This document shows, piece by piece, positions 32,811 through 45,440 of a stretch of 64,000 nt of DNA (within the stretch, counting starts at the first letter, position 1; every line of letters begins with the position of its first letter). The notes beneath the pieces are model-generated. The model was not told the DNA's origin and ran no database searches. It worked only from the letters and a program-made list of their open reading frames with translations. The stretch comes from Sipunculus nudus. Taxonomy: Eukaryota; Annelida; Sipuncula; Golfingiida; Sipunculidae. The position numbers and the translations under genes are program-made. The stretch covers positions 27,257,214-27,321,213 of the forward strand of contig CM049320.1 in assembly GCA_026874595.1 (NCBI GenBank). Reading direction: 5' to 3'.

Positions 32811-32901
<91 letters not shown>
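32811..32901. repeat. TA microsatellite
   Basis: About 45 uninterrupted TA units. Confidence 0.95.
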
Positions 32902-32904
<3 letters not shown>

Positions 32905-33214
32905 AGCATAAGGAAACATTACCTTGCACATTGTACACGTTTCATCATCATAATTAAACATCATCAAAGCGTTTGTCTCATCATTGTCCCTGTTCCTTAG
33001 TAAAATTTGAAGGCTTTAGGCTTTATTGCTTGATAAAATGTCAATTGTTACCCTTCTTGTAAAGAAGGTCTACCCCTGAGATTTCCATTTTATGACACTT
33101 TAACCTCAAAAGAACATTCCACCAGAAAAATATATTTCCAGAAAACTGGCTTGAAACAGTTAAAAGAAAGTACCAGCTTATCATCTAGGTGGATATTTAT
33201 TACGTGATCTAATT

Positions 33215-33260
33215 TATCACGTGACTAAGCTGAGCATCATGACCGATGGGTCTTTTTCCA
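33215..33260 (+). repeat. Family-1/2 3' terminal fragment
   Basis: AAGCTGAGCATCATGACCGA followed by TGGGTCTTTTT matches the shared 3' terminus with a few changes. No matching 5' end is seen nearby. Confidence 0.45.
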
Positions 33261-33633
33261 TCTTAGAAAGCATATTTAGCATATTTTATCCATAATATGT
33301 TCTTGATATGTTTCCTGCAAAGTTAAGGACCATCAGTTATCATGCCTGATATGTATACCAAGTATTTATATGATCAGATGAAGAGTTCATCATGCGTAAA
33401 AGTATCTTATCTTTGAAGGTTATCTAGTCAAACGGAGTAGTTAAGATTTAAACATATATGAATTACGGTGGTGTTATCATGGTATTTTTCTTTCCATTAG
33501 GATGTTGATTAATATGTGTAGGATGAAGATTATTTGATCACCCAAAGCCTTTCAACATGTATTGTAATGTTTATGTAAATAATGTGATATCAGGTCAAAT
33601 TATATAAAATCAAGAAAGAAATTTGAAAATTTG

Positions 33634-33636
<3 letters not shown>

Positions 33637-33672
<36 letters not shown>

Positions 33673-33850
33673 AATCTCACAATCATGACCTCCTCTTAGA
33701 CCTTGATTAAGTGGTCAAATTTTTTAGATGGTCCTCTAAGCGATGTCTAATATGAAGAGCAAAAACAAATTGGGACCATGAAAAAGTAGTTGCTATTTTG
33801 AGGTCGCTAAACTGAGGTGGTTGTTGGTAAGGTTTTACTATATATTCAAT
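33637..33850. repeat. TA microsatellite plus dispersed repeat fragment
   Basis: TA repeat at 33637-33668. It is followed by GTGAAATCTCACAATCATGA and CCTCTTAGACC, then GAGGTGGTTGTTGG and GGTTTTACTATA, similar in wording to the fragments near 0.1-0.3 kb and 4.0 kb. Confidence 0.5.
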
Positions 33851-36800
33851 AGAACTTCCTTCAAGGTTGTCAGCTCTCTTTGCTTCTGTGGTCGAATGAT
33901 GTCAAGTTTATACCAGCAGACTTATTCAGTAAAGGTCTATAGGCATAATGTTAGATTTATCTTACGTGTACAAAGCATTTGAAGGGCAATATTATTGTTA
34001 ACATTTACTACCAGGTATACAAGGTGAGACAATATCATACCCAAGAATTTGATGAATGGATATTAATTTATGAACTCTGCAAAGTTATGACAACTTTGGG
34101 GCTTTGCTATTTTTCTATTTTTTTTTTTTGGTATTACATTTGACAGGAAAATTTTCCCCGTCAGTGGAAAATGCAGAATTCTTTTGAAAATAGTGTAAAT
34201 ATATCAACAATACTGGTAAGCATATATCTCTTAACATACATAATGCAAAGAAGTGTTAAAGGCGGTTTGTTATAAGAGAATATTTTGGTTCGATTTATTA
34301 CAATGTATGAATAAAAACAGTATTTGATGATGTACATTGAAAAAGTAAATATTGATGATCCTCCAACCTGCATATGTTATGTAATCATGAAGATTTTATA
34401 CAACTTTATTGTTTAAAATATTTAATTTAATGCAGCCATCAGGTTACACCTTTGAAAGCTGATAGAATAATCCCGTTCAGATATGTTTCTGTTTTGTATG
34501 CCGCATAATTTAGTTTCTGATATGTTTGCCTTTTTGAGTGTTTTATGTTTAAATATGCCTTTTCATACTCATTTGTGTGCAGCATAACTTTAGTTATTTG
34601 TGGAATGTTCACCTTTGAAAACACTGTAACACTTTTTAATAGACAAGTTATACTTGCTCGATTCTTAAGTGTGCAGCATAATTTGTTCTCGCATCTTTAC
34701 CTTGTGGGAATGTTATGTATAATAGGCTTGTTAGTGTTGTGTTTGCAGCAAAAGTTTACTTATTTTGTGATGTTTTATTCCTTTATTTTCACATTATCAG
34801 GGTTACTGTTGTTTTAAGTTACTCTGATAATTATGAATGTTTTGCTTTTTTCTACTTTACACCATTGTTTTTTTATTCACTATCTAAAAAGAGACGATAT
34901 TATTTAATTGGGATTTATCCGTTAGATAATCACGGCATAATGTGTCATACTTTAGACTGGATATGAGTGTGTTGACATCACAGCCATATATTTGATGTCA
35001 TAAAGAATCAAACTAGTTGTACATATAACTTGAGTCACGACTTTTTTAGGGACTGTGGGCTCGACTTTTACTCGGACTCAAAGGCAAGGACTCGAGAAAT
35101 CAGACTAAGTCTATCTCAAGTCCAGTTGAAAAAAAAAACTGTCTAATATTGTACAGACTGAAGAACATGCGCGAACTACCAACATAATATTACAATAAAA
35201 TAACGCTATATATACCAAGCTTTGCTCATCACAAACTAAAAATATACATGTATGATAATCTGAAATTATCCTTTTTAATTGCTTATCAAGGATTATTGTA
35301 TTGAACTTGGACATGGACTCGGGGGTTTTTTTTTCGGGGGGGGGGGGGGGTTGTCAGTGTATAATCACTCCCCCCCCACCTATTTAGAGAATAATATTTA
35401 TATATTGAAAATGAAATACATTTAAAATAGAAACTTACACTTTGGTCTCATTACGAGTTTATTGTGAAATAAAACCCGGGTTAGAATTAACTTATACTGG
35501 AAACATAATATTTTATTTTCTAAAACCTTATGCCTAATTGTAATATATTTGATATTTGAAATGTGATTAAGTATGTAATTAAGAAATGTGTCATGCAGAT
35601 GCTTATATATTTAAAATATCATTTAGGTGCTAAAATTGTATATATATACATATATTCCCATGGAAGACAAACTCGACGCCACTGTCCAATCGTACAACCA
35701 TTTTAGCACAGTTGCTAGAATCCTTATTTTAGGGGAAATGGGAAGTAAGCTTTATAGCACAGGACAAATGCGTGTTTTTTTTTTTTTGCATCACTGTTGT
35801 GATAAACGCCATCTCTGTATAAAGTTACTGCGTAAGGCACGACTATATGGTGCACAGTTTCGTCCATTTCTCGATAAAATCGCAGCCACAAATTGGGATT
35901 TAAGCGACTGCGATCTGTGACATATCTTTCAGACAAAAGGGGGTGTTATTAGTACGAACCCTAATATAAGTACAAATATTGCATAATCAATAAAAAAACG
36001 ATATAGGAATTGCATATGTAACCCCGAAGGTAATACGTATTAAAATAATTCACGTAAAACAATAGACTTTATGAGAACGGATGCATTTGCAACCCCTATT
36101 GTAATCGTAAATAAGGAATGCTTTTACAATTTGGGTCGTCACATCAGAGCTGTGGTACTTTTTAGTTAAATATAGCATACATGCATTTTTGGAAACATCT
36201 CATTTTAATTTAATGAAATCGTACATCATGTATCCGATCGCATGGCTTGTAAATTAATTAACGTTTGTGTTATGGTGCTTATTTATTGCTGATAGCAAGG
36301 ATTTTCAGTCTATTTCTAACTCAATGCTGATAGGCTCTCTTACTGTAAGCAGCTAAACGCACCTTTCGTGTGTGTGTATATATACGAAAGAACGATGAAT
36401 TGGTTGAAGATCATTCCTAAAGCAGGTGAAACAACATGTGGAATTTGATATGAGCTCTGTTTCAGAAACTCTTGCTCAGCTATTTTTGTTGCGGCAATTT
36501 TTCGCCTCAACTATGAGAGCGCTAGCCAGGCCCAAGTTCACCAGAGACTAAACTCTAATATGGTTGTTAATGTATTCAAACAGAACTAGGTAATTATTTA
36601 CACAATTCCTAAAAGATTAATAAATATACATTTAAAAACCAATTAAGGCTGTCATTCCCACTTGAAGATTCCTTTCATATTTTAAAAAAAATATTTCGGA
36701 ATTATCCCACTTCCTCGTTGCCAAACGAGCTGGACACGGGTTTTTGAAATAGTTCAGACAACGGATTGTAGGATATGTGATTTAATGAGCTTGCATAATG

Positions 36801-37170
36801 CACGAAAATGTTGTTGGAAAAACGCAAAGAAAATAACAGAATCATATGAACTTGCATGTTAATACAATGCATGTCTGTTACATATTAATCTTGTTGCAAA
36901 AGTTTCATATTTTTTTATATATCATAAATGTAAATAAAATATTTAAAACAAGATTCGTTTTTGGATGTTATTTTATTACACACATGCCTTACCGACCGTA
37001 TGTGTAAATGATGTTTTATCCTCGAAACTTCATGGATATAGTAGTTGCCCCATATGTTGGCTTGTTTGCTAACGTTCTTGTTAATTCCCTGTTTAAGGTT
37101 TCCAAATTTATTTTTCGTTCGATTCAAATAATTGTTTTTAGATTTGTTTGCAAATGGGAGTCTAAATAAT
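33851..37170. other. Gene-free stretch
   Basis: AT-rich. It holds a G-run at about 35335-35350 and small direct and inverted repeats of GACTCG/CGAGTC type around 35060-35130 and 35310-35325. Open frames at 34545-34966 and 35627-35936 are hydrophobic or overlap antisense and show no domain. Nothing supports a gene. Confidence 0.4.
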
Positions 37171-38388
37171 TTTTTAGCTCAGCTGACCACAAGTCATCTG
37201 AGCCATTGCGATCACCCTTTGTCCGTCCAGCCGTCAACAAGGCACAAATCGTATCCGTTTGACCTAGAAACTTGATACTTAATATCCTGGCAATTGATAA
37301 AACCTGCATACTAACGATTAGGTCACTGTGACTTCTGTTGTGCGAGTAACGCACATTTTAGTGTGTTTTTAGCGTTTAGAAAATAAGAGATGTGTTAGTG
37401 TTCTATGCTGGAAACAAAAACAAAAATAATGTGCATCATTTCCCATCTAACGTTGTTACCATGTAAAAATAAAGAAAATGGGCTCATTCAGTTCTACATA
37501 ACTTTTGCGGAGAACATTGAGAGTGTTTAACATTGTGGACTGTGATTTATGAAATTCCTACTTAAGATAATGATTGCATGGGTGTTTCTGAAGCTAAGTA
37601 TGATTATTGATAATGGACTGACCTTCAGCGATGCAAGGCTGGTGGTGCCACCCATATTTCCTTTATTGTTTTAAGCATTTTAAGGATATTTTTCAGACTT
37701 AGAAATAAGGATGGACATATCACAATCGCCCGAGCCTGGATCATTCTCGTCAAAATCCGTAAATAATTACTGCATGGCGTCAGAGGTCAGACATTTTGTG
37801 GAATCGCCTTGATATTCTGAAAAAGAATTTGCCGGATTCAGATGAAGTTGTGACCCAAAAATAAAAACTTAAAACATTTAAACATGAACTATATTAAATG
37901 GCCCGAGTTCCATATTCTGCACACTATTAATGGGTTAACAAGACTTACAACGGGCGCGTGGTGTCCTCCTGTAATGTTTATTTTATACTGACCCTCACTG
38001 AATTTGATACAAAAAATGTTACTTTCTTGTAAGTTTTTGATATCTTTACCGAATGGCGCTACCTGTATTTCTATATTTTAAAGCGACCCCATGCTCCTCA
38101 TCCTGTGGTCATACACTGCAGGCGTCGCGGATCTCCTTTTGTTTTAACTGCTGCTTAACATAGTATGGTTCTCTTTGTCACATCATCATGGCTGACACAA
38201 AGAAAAGAAATTCAACCAATGAGAGCGTGGTATCGCATTGTGCATCCAGCTCCAAATTTGAAACATGTGAAAGCTCCTCTCGTTGGTCTGATTCTTGGCC
38301 CTCTGCCAAGTAGAAAATTGTTGCAAAAGTAAACAGTATGCACGCCACCTGGCGGTCGTACCGCGCGACTTCACAAATCAAGGTTTTT

Positions 38389-40801
38389 AGCTCAGCTGAC
38401 TTTCAGTCATGCTGGGCTATAGCGATGGGTCATTGTCCGTCGTCCTTCCGTCTGTCCGTCCGGCCGGCCGGTCGTCCGCTAGCAGGGCACAAATCGTAAC
38501 CGTAGGGGCTAGGGCCATGAACCCTATGCAGTCTTAGAGGTTCTTAAAAGATCTTGCAAACCTGAAATTAGGTCACTGCGACCTATATTCTCGAAGTTAT
38601 GGGTTGTGTTTGCACCCCTCAGAAATAATTCTTTTAGCCAAAATTTTCATCCCAAACCTTCCATCTTTCACATACAGCTCACTTACCAACAGGGGAAGAA
38701 CCATAATTATTTTGAGGTCACAAGGTCAAAGGTCAAGGTCACAGAACCAACTTCTTTGAAAAGCCTGTGGATACATTTTAAGCCAAACCTTTCATCACAA
38801 TTCTTTGATCTTTCACATATAGCTCACCTACTAAGTGGGAGAATCCTATAGATGTTGAGGTCACAAGGTCAAAGGTCAGGGTCACAGGATCCACTTCTTT
38901 GAAAAGGTTGTGGACACATTTCAAGCTAGACCTTTCATTCCAAACCTTTCAGCACTGATATCGCTTCTCTGCCAACAGGGGAAAAGACCTGTTGATTTTG
39001 AGGTCAAAGGTCAAGTTCACAGCACCCTCTTCTTGCGTGGAGTCATTTTCAGGCAAACTTTTCAATCTATACTTTCCATCTGTCATATATGGCTTACCTA
39101 CCAATAGGGGAAGAAGCCTATTGATATTGAAGTCAAAAGGTCAAAGGTCAATGTCACAATATTGTTCTAAATGCTTGTGAACATATTTCAAGTGAAACTG
39201 TTCAACCCAAACCTTCAGTCTTTCACATATGCCACATCTATGAATCACTCAATGTGATTCAAACTTCATATTAATGGGTCTTTTTGCATGAAGAAATACC
39301 TAATTGATTTTGAGGTCAGCTGGTCAGGAGGTTAAAGGTTGCAGGTCTAAGTTATTCACTCATTGGTTGCCAAGTAATTACACCCGGCCAGATGTAATTG
39401 GTTAGTAGTTACCCATCATTAAGAAAGAATCCAGTTGATATGTGGGCAAAAGGCCAAGGTCATAGGTCAGGTCAACTTATTTTGTAGACTATCTCTATTT
39501 TTCTTGTATATGTAAGCTTGCACTCCAGCTGGTACATCTCACCGTGTGGCTGTAATTGTGAGTGACACTGGTGACATATGACTCCCTTTTGTATCAGGCT
39601 ATTAAGTGATAAGGCTGAGTGATAAGTACCTCGTTACTACATAACAAAACACTGTTGTTGGAATACTTCAGCCAGGAATTAACACTATGAGAGTATAGTA
39701 TTAAGGTTTAGCTACTGATTTATTAGAGGATGGGAACATTTATTTTATGGAATCATAGCAATAAACGTAGTTTCCTAGATATCTGAATATTTTTATATAA
39801 ATTACCACATATAAAAGCAAGTGTTTGTTCTCATAATATGTGGATGTGTACTTGATTTAGGATGGCTTTATTTTATTACAAGACTCTTAATCATGCTTTC
39901 TGCACTACTTTTCTTTCAGGTTTTGTAGTTTACCAACCCTGCTGACCCCATTGAAAAAGCAGAGTGATAATAAAAAATATTGGACCTACACTTTTACATT
40001 TGCATATCTATAAATCTGATATGAGCGCCTGAACATGCCTTTTGAATTGTTTTGGACATTCATTACTGTAACATCATTTGGAGAATTTGCCCTAAGTTTG
40101 GTCTCTTATTGGAGGATGTGTGATATCAAATGTCAGACTTGTCAGAAATCCATTTTGTCTGCCAGTTAGCCACCTTAGAAATCCTTTTTTAGTGCAGTTT
40201 CAGTAATTATCCTTCAATTTTTTGTCCGATTTAGAGAATGGTTGTTATCTGATTTCAGACCTGTCAGAAGTCCAAAATGGCCACCAGGCAACCATCTTTA
40301 AATTCCTTTTGATCATATTATCTCAAGAACTGTTAAATGAAGGCAGTCGGATGTATATTAATGTAATCTTGCAAAGGATTGGGTCAAATATTTCTTAATA
40401 AATATTATCATCATATATGAAAGTGCAGTACTGTTGGCTTGTATTGAATAAAAATTCATACAGAAGCACCTGTTTCTGAATAATTCTTGCATGGATTTCC
40501 TTGATTTTTTGCTATATATTTTGATCTTATATTTGCCCTTTGTGGTGGTCCTTTTGAGACTGACAGGTATCAAGTAAGCTATGGGAATAGTTCTGGATAC
40601 CTTAACGATCATACATTTTCCTCAGACCATCAATTCACTGTGTTTTAACCAGACATAGGTGATATATATTTCTGTTGTCGTAGAAAATTTCAACAAATTG
40701 GCAAATTGGTTCTTCAAAATTTGACTGGAAGTTGTGAATCTCAGCCCATGATGTCGCAGGTCATGCTTGGCAGCTGAGCGTCATGACCCATGGGTCACTT
40801 A
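38389..40801 (+). mobile_element. Family-1 noncoding element, copy D
   Basis: Full-length copy in an insertion after GGTTTTT, ending CATGACCCATGGGTCACTTA. It is very similar to copy C, including long stretches with few differences. AGGTCA repeats spaced by one base lie at 38723-38735, 38866-38878, 39001-39013 and 39138-39150. No gene. Confidence 0.85.
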
Positions 40802-41236
40802 TTAAAGCTTCTAACCTAACCGGCTTTCGTTGCCGTGTTTCTTCTGTCATGTTATTTCTGCCTCTTTTGGGAGTTGTCGCGCATGCGCTAGATCGGACAA
40901 AGGGTCATGCTGTCTCGTCATGGTACACACGGTACTTACACACGGTACTATAACGACGTGTGAATTAGGTAAAAGATTACACACGGTACAATAACAACGT
41001 GTGAATTAGGTAAAAGAAAGTCACTGTTGCAACGAAATTATGCAAACGTTCATGTACCCTTAATGTAAGGATAAGTAAAAGATCGCACATTATGCTCAGA
41101 AGTAAAATAAATGTAAATATAAGCGTACGTGTAACGTAGTAAATAATGTTTTATAAGTCTACACGTGACACCAGGCAAAGATTCTTATAAAACCAACCCA
41201 TAAAAGTTATTATCGCAGTCTCTTCACCGCTAGTTT
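40802..41236. other. Sequence between copy D and the MITE
   Basis: A local duplication of ACACACGGTAC with GTGTGAATTAGGTAAAAGA occurs at about 40934-41012 (two to three units). Otherwise nothing recognised. Confidence 0.4.
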
Positions 41237-41538
41237 AAAGGTGCCCATTCACCTATTTCTTGAAGAAGAACTAATCTGGCTTTCCCGTTTGTGTATATTA
41301 ATGATCAAAGTGTAGTTTGGTTACTTAAACATGGTTGTTTTTGTTGTAGGTACTTCATGGAATAAGGAATATTTTGGAATATATTCATGGAATATTTTGT
41401 AAGCAAACGCGTGTCTTTAAACAGAGGGTGTTTAATTAAAATGTTTGACAGTTGAGATAAGTAGTCCCCACCGTCCGACACTGCCGAACTCGAACAGGTT
41501 CGTTATGATTAGGGTCAGATAGGTGATTGGGCCTTTCT
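41237..41538. mobile_element. MITE-like element, short copy with inverted ends
   Basis: Left end AAAGGTGCCCATTCACCTA. The right end GATAGGTGATTGGGCCTTT is its near-perfect inverse, giving ~18-base terminal inverted repeats around ~300 bases. Related longer copies are at 21169 and 45156. No gene. Confidence 0.65.
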
Positions 41539-42099
41539 AATAACGACATCTCTCGGAAGTGTTTTATCGGCAGCACCATGCCTGTGGCGCCATCTGCAGA
41601 GATATTTTTTTGACTGGATATTTCTTAGAGTTATATCGACATAATAGTGATTAACACGGGAGTTTGATAAATACAAACAGAAATTGCCGGACTCACACCT
41701 GCATCATTCAATTTGCAAAAGAATATTTTGGACATAATTGTTATTTATGAAATTCATAAACTGATTCTGAATCGTCTAAAATAAAATCACTTGAAGCTGG
41801 AACGAAAGAGTAAAAACATTGTCATATGTATTTTCTTTTCTTTGATCACGTTTTCAAATAATTCAGGTCATAGTGTAATAAATGTTTGCCCGTCCACTGA
41901 GCGCCATGGGTCATCTTTTTAAAGGACGTTATAGTCGGAGAATTGCAGTGTTAGTTAGTTTTGTTGACACCTGATGGCGTTGCTGATGAGTTGTAGACAA
42001 CGTTTGGCTTAGCCATATGCATCATATTACATATATCCAACTACTATACTTTCATTCATGCCAAGTGGCTTTATGTATGTGTAAACTTATCAGGGGCGG

Positions 42100-42335
42100 A
42101 TCCAGGATTAAGGGAAAAAAATAAGGGGGGGGGGGGGGGGGTCAATCCCAGGAGGACTAACATAAAAACCTAAAAAAAGGTCCACAGATCAGGAAATTGG
42201 GGGGGGGGGGGGGTCTAGGTTCAGTGTATTTCTACACTGATAAATGTGTTTTATCAGAATACCAAAGCTGAGACATGATCACTTCAACATTCATAGTCCC
42301 ATCATGTTTATTTTCCTTTTTGTGCATAGAAATAG

Positions 42336-42371
<36 letters not shown>

Positions 42372-42395
42372 TATTATTATATATGCAATATCAAT
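42100..42395. repeat. G-runs and ATT microsatellite
   Basis: G-runs at about 42124-42141 and 42199-42213, and an imperfect TTA/ATT repeat at 42338-42382. An open frame through the latter reads as poly-Tyr and is an artefact. Confidence 0.85.
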
Positions 42396-42782
42396 ATATA
42401 AATGCGAACGTAGAATATGAACCCCCCTCCAAAAAAAAAATGGTAATATTTAATGACCATTCATTTTATGAAAATGTAAATATTACAAAATTTGAAACAT
42501 TAAAAACGAGAAAAAATAAACCAAATAAATATAAAAAATCAGAGGTACACCCGAATGCTATATACAAGGTAAATAGAAAAAAAAAATATTCATCATGATG
42601 TAATATAACCCAAGACTAAGCACAGGCTTTCCACGCGAGGTGCAGACTAGGACGTTACAATACCTTTGCGTGATTATTTCATTTGACGTAGCATCACTGG
42701 AAAAAAATCACCTAAAAGTCATTTAAAATTGACACGGGAACTAAAAAATATAATTTAAAACCTGGTATAATGCTCTCACTTA

Positions 42783-43165
42783 TAAATAGTAAAAAAATGC
42801 GCACTGACCATAATGGTTCGGATCTGCAGGGTTCTGATCTAATTGTACAGTATCACAGATTATGTTCAATGAAATACCAGACACTCAGAACCTAACCTTA
42901 CCTGTAAAGATATGGTTTGATGGTACTGGGAATCATGTAAGATACAACATAATCTTGCAGTGTCAATGGTCGCCGACAGGTATCGCGACTGTGATTGGAA
43001 AGGTCTGTTCCAACGTACTTTTTTTTGTTCTCATTTTTTTTAGCCAGTTCATGTATGTGGTAGACTGATATATACACTAAAGGCCTATGTACCCAAATCT
43101 GTCCTAGCGATTTATCAAAAAGGTTCAAATTAGAGGTTTAATTGGAATTTTCTTCACAAAAATTA
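42783..43165 (-). repeat. 3' flank of the acyltransferase gene, duplicated at 62.6-63.0 kb
   Basis: Shared blocks with 62620-62996 include CACAGATTATGTTCAATGAA, AACCTAACCTTACCTGT, CGCGACTGTGATTGGA, TCCAACGTACTTT and CTGTCCTAGCGATTTATCA. Similarity is lower than in the coding part but runs across the whole flank, so the duplication included non-coding DNA. Confidence 0.75.
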
Positions 43166-44620
43166 TCATGCGGCGTCACAAAACATTTCAAGCACAGTTT
43201 GCAAGTTTTTAAGGTAAGCGCTCACAACTGCGCGGCTGTTTCTGCTTTTATTGTACACACAATTCCACATCAGACAGTCATTGATTGTCACAACCGTACT
43301 GAGGAAAGGGTGACTATCCATTGAAGTCAGGCCCGTCACGTAAAAGTAATGTTCTTGAAGATTGATGGGTTCCGTAACATCAATCGTTTTTGTAATTTCT
43401 CCGGTATGGCAGTAGCCCACGTTGCTGAGACAACACGTGATGTCACCGAAGCCTTTAATATAGGAATCTATATCGCATTCTTGTACATTTCTTGTAATTC
43501 CAAAAGCCGAAGATGCATACAGGTCTTCCAGATGCAGTTTCGTTTCTTCGTAGATCTGCTTGCAAAACATCCAAAATTCTTCCTGGGTAAAGTTATGTCT
43601 CTTTTGGAAACTGCTGAGTGCAGCATTGACATATACTCCGAGAGGCGAAGGGGGAGGGAGCTTCAGGTACTTTCGTAGATCAATTGTCCATGCAGTACTG
43701 AAGCCGTTTGGTAGATCTATTTTAAAATCTGTTGCTGTTTTACTGATTGCAGCTGCACTTGCTGCTAACAATACACTATTAACTGTAACGCTATGGTCCT
43801 TGGCTGCTTTAATTATATCCCTAGTGGCGACTTCAGTGAACACGACCGGAAGACAGGCACTGCCACCTGGCGGAGGCCGTTTCTTATCCTCCGGCAACCT
43901 CCAATCTATTCTTTCGGGACCTCCCCAGAGCAGTTTCCTGATTTTAGAAGTCACCTTAGACCATAAAGTGTAATACAAAGGCTGCGCCGAAACGGGTCGA
44001 AGTTGATTTGAATACTCTTCAACCGGAAGGCACATAGGAACAAATGGAATCACGTCCTCGGTACATTGTCCATGAACCACAGCGGATAATACAGGAAGAA
44101 ACTGTTGAGACATCAAATCCAATCCACTTTTACCGTCCACTATAGAATGGAGCATTTTCAAGATAATCACATACTGAAATTTTTCAGGAGTACTACTGCA
44201 TCCCTCATCAGGCTTCGGGTTTTTCACGGAAGCGCAGACTGCCCTCCACAGAGGCCCGTCTTCATGATCTAGTGGTTTTTCCTCTAACTCATAAGCAATG
44301 TCAGTCCACTCAGTTTTCTCCTTTATTGTCACCATGGATACTGCATCTTTTATCTCGTGCACCATTGGCCTGAATGAGTATTTTCCATTTGCATAAACAA
44401 CTCTCATTTGAAAGATTTCTTGTTTCTTCGCCAAGAGTCTGCATGTCTCGGAAAAATGTTCTTCTGTAATTTTGGCTGTTGAATTGACAACTGTTGCCAT
44501 GATATAATCTAAAGCGCCATATTTTGTAGACGCGTGGTAATACAGCATTTCGTCCTTTCCAAGGTCACGACCTCTTAGTGACATCTTAGCACCCATCGGC
44601 ATTTCACCTGCTTTATCCAT
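43166..44620 (-). CDS. Condensation-domain / alcohol-acetyltransferase-like protein, intact copy
   Basis: A 484-residue product starting at the ATG at 44620, just inside an acceptor-like TGTATTTTCAG (exon would start at 44635), so the upstream Ile-Tyr extension through a TA repeat is not coding. Residues 158-163 read HSIVDG, fitting the His-x3-Asp-Gly active-site motif of the CoA-dependent acyltransferase/condensation superfamily. A second conserved block around residue 399 (LSNVGYC) and the C-terminal VVTINDCLMWNCVY fit the alcohol O-acetyltransferase-like fold. Such enzymes move an acyl group from CoA or a carrier to a hydroxyl or amine; the substrate here is unknown. No signal peptide or membrane span, so probably cytosolic. 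No stop or frameshift. A related decayed copy lies 18 kb away in the same orientation. Family confidence is good, function low. Confidence 0.8.
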   Translation of the reverse strand: MDKAGEMPMGAKMSLRGRDLGKDEMLYYHASTKYGALDYIMATVVNSTAKITEEHFSETCRLLAKKQEIFQMRVVYANGKYSFRPMVHEIKDAVSMVTIKEKTEWTDIAYELEEKPLDHEDGPLWRAVCASVKNPKPDEGCSSTPEKFQYVIILKMLHSIVDGKSGLDLMSQQFLPVLSAVVHGQCTEDVIPFVPMCLPVEEYSNQLRPVSAQPLYYTLWSKVTSKIRKLLWGGPERIDWRLPEDKKRPPPGGSACLPVVFTEVATRDIIKAAKDHSVTVNSVLLAASAAAISKTATDFKIDLPNGFSTAWTIDLRKYLKLPPPSPLGVYVNAALSSFQKRHNFTQEEFWMFCKQIYEETKLHLEDLYASSAFGITRNVQECDIDSYIKGFGDITCCLSNVGYCHTGEITKTIDVTEPINLQEHYFYVTGLTSMDSHPFLSTVVTINDCLMWNCVYNKSRNSRAVVSAYLKNLQTVLEMFCDAA

Positions 44621-44645
44621 CGATATTTTGGCTTTCTGAAAATAC
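44621..44645 (-). promoter_or_regulatory. Splice acceptor and short 5' UTR of the acyltransferase gene
   Basis: Read on the minus strand, GTATGTATTTTCAG ends at 44636 and is followed by 15 bases before the ATG. This decides the start at 44620 and implies a noncoding or short upstream exon not located here. Confidence 0.5.
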
Positions 44646-44758
44646 ATACATAGACATGAGAATGGAACAATCGTTTTACCCTTGATCCAATTAACGGAAT
44701 CGTATTTTTTTCTGAAAATTAGAAGCTTGCTTTGGAGTTTTACGGTTAAGCTGTGGCG

Positions 44759-44762
<4 letters not shown>

Positions 44763-44818
<56 letters not shown>
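44763..44818. repeat. TA microsatellite
   Basis: About 27 TA units in the presumed 5' intron of the acyltransferase gene. Confidence 0.95.
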
Positions 44819-44824
<6 letters not shown>

Positions 44825-45155
44825 ATTGTCTGTGATACACATTTCAAATATTTTACTATTAAGTATAAGGTGTTAAAAATAAGATATTATGTTCCCATTA
44901 AATGTACATTGAGAACCAGGTTTCGATATATAATATTTCAGTTAACTCAAATGTAACTAAAGTCTAAAAATCTTATTATTGATGCATGTCATTTTCAATA
45001 TAAAATATTATTATCAGAATATAGGGGGATAGTTAAATTGGCTATCCCCCGTTGCTAAATGTTGAGATATATACCCCCTATCATCCCCTGCATTGATACC
45101 CATGAAGACGTACTTGCACGACATGTTTGCATAAGTCTCCTTCGCCCTTATCCTT

Positions 45156-45440
45156 AAAAGGGCCCAATCACCTGTCTGGCCTAAATAATCCAAAGGTGAT
45201 CCGTTGGAGCATTTATAAAAAAAAATAGGCCAGAAAACGTGGATATCACCGCACAAAGGCTGCTTGTTTGTTTTGTTTTTTTTTATATATAGACGTGTTT
45301 ATAATATTTTGGGGCCCGCCAATATAATCAAACAAATTCAATGAGGGCATCTGGCAGCAAGTCAGATGAGCCAGAGCTTTGCAAATGACGTTTTGCAACA
45401 AGAGGCCTTTCTGCCTCCGCACATAAGCCACCAACCACCT
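45156..45440 (-). mobile_element. MITE-like element, truncated reverse copy
   Basis: The reverse complement matches the interior and right part of the 21169 element. The end AAAAGGGCCCAATCACCTGT (45155-45174) is the inverse of its terminus, and the other terminus is missing. Confidence 0.55.

Larger units (their letters stand above)
37176..41915 (+). mobile_element. AGC-start element, host of copy D and of a MITE
   Basis: Starts TTTTTTAGCTCAGCTGACCA with GTCATCTGAGCC and GTCCGTCCAGCCG. It probably ends near CACTGAGCGCCATGGGTCAT (41896-41915). Copy D and the 41237-41538 element lie inside. A GGTGGTGCCACC block is at 37631 and a GTGGCGCCATC block near 41584. The pairing of the two ends across so much inserted DNA is inferred. 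Confidence 0.4.

Noticed and set aside
35627-35936. Overlapping frames of 97 and 70 residues on opposite strands
   Set aside because: Mutually exclusive, contain homopolymer runs, no domain recognised.
42275-42598. 107-residue frame with poly-Tyr and Lys-rich tail
   Set aside because: Runs through an ATT microsatellite and AT-rich DNA.
43349-43973. Plus-strand open frames of 109 and 137 residues (likewise 63312-63683)
   Set aside because: Antisense shadows of the acyltransferase copies.
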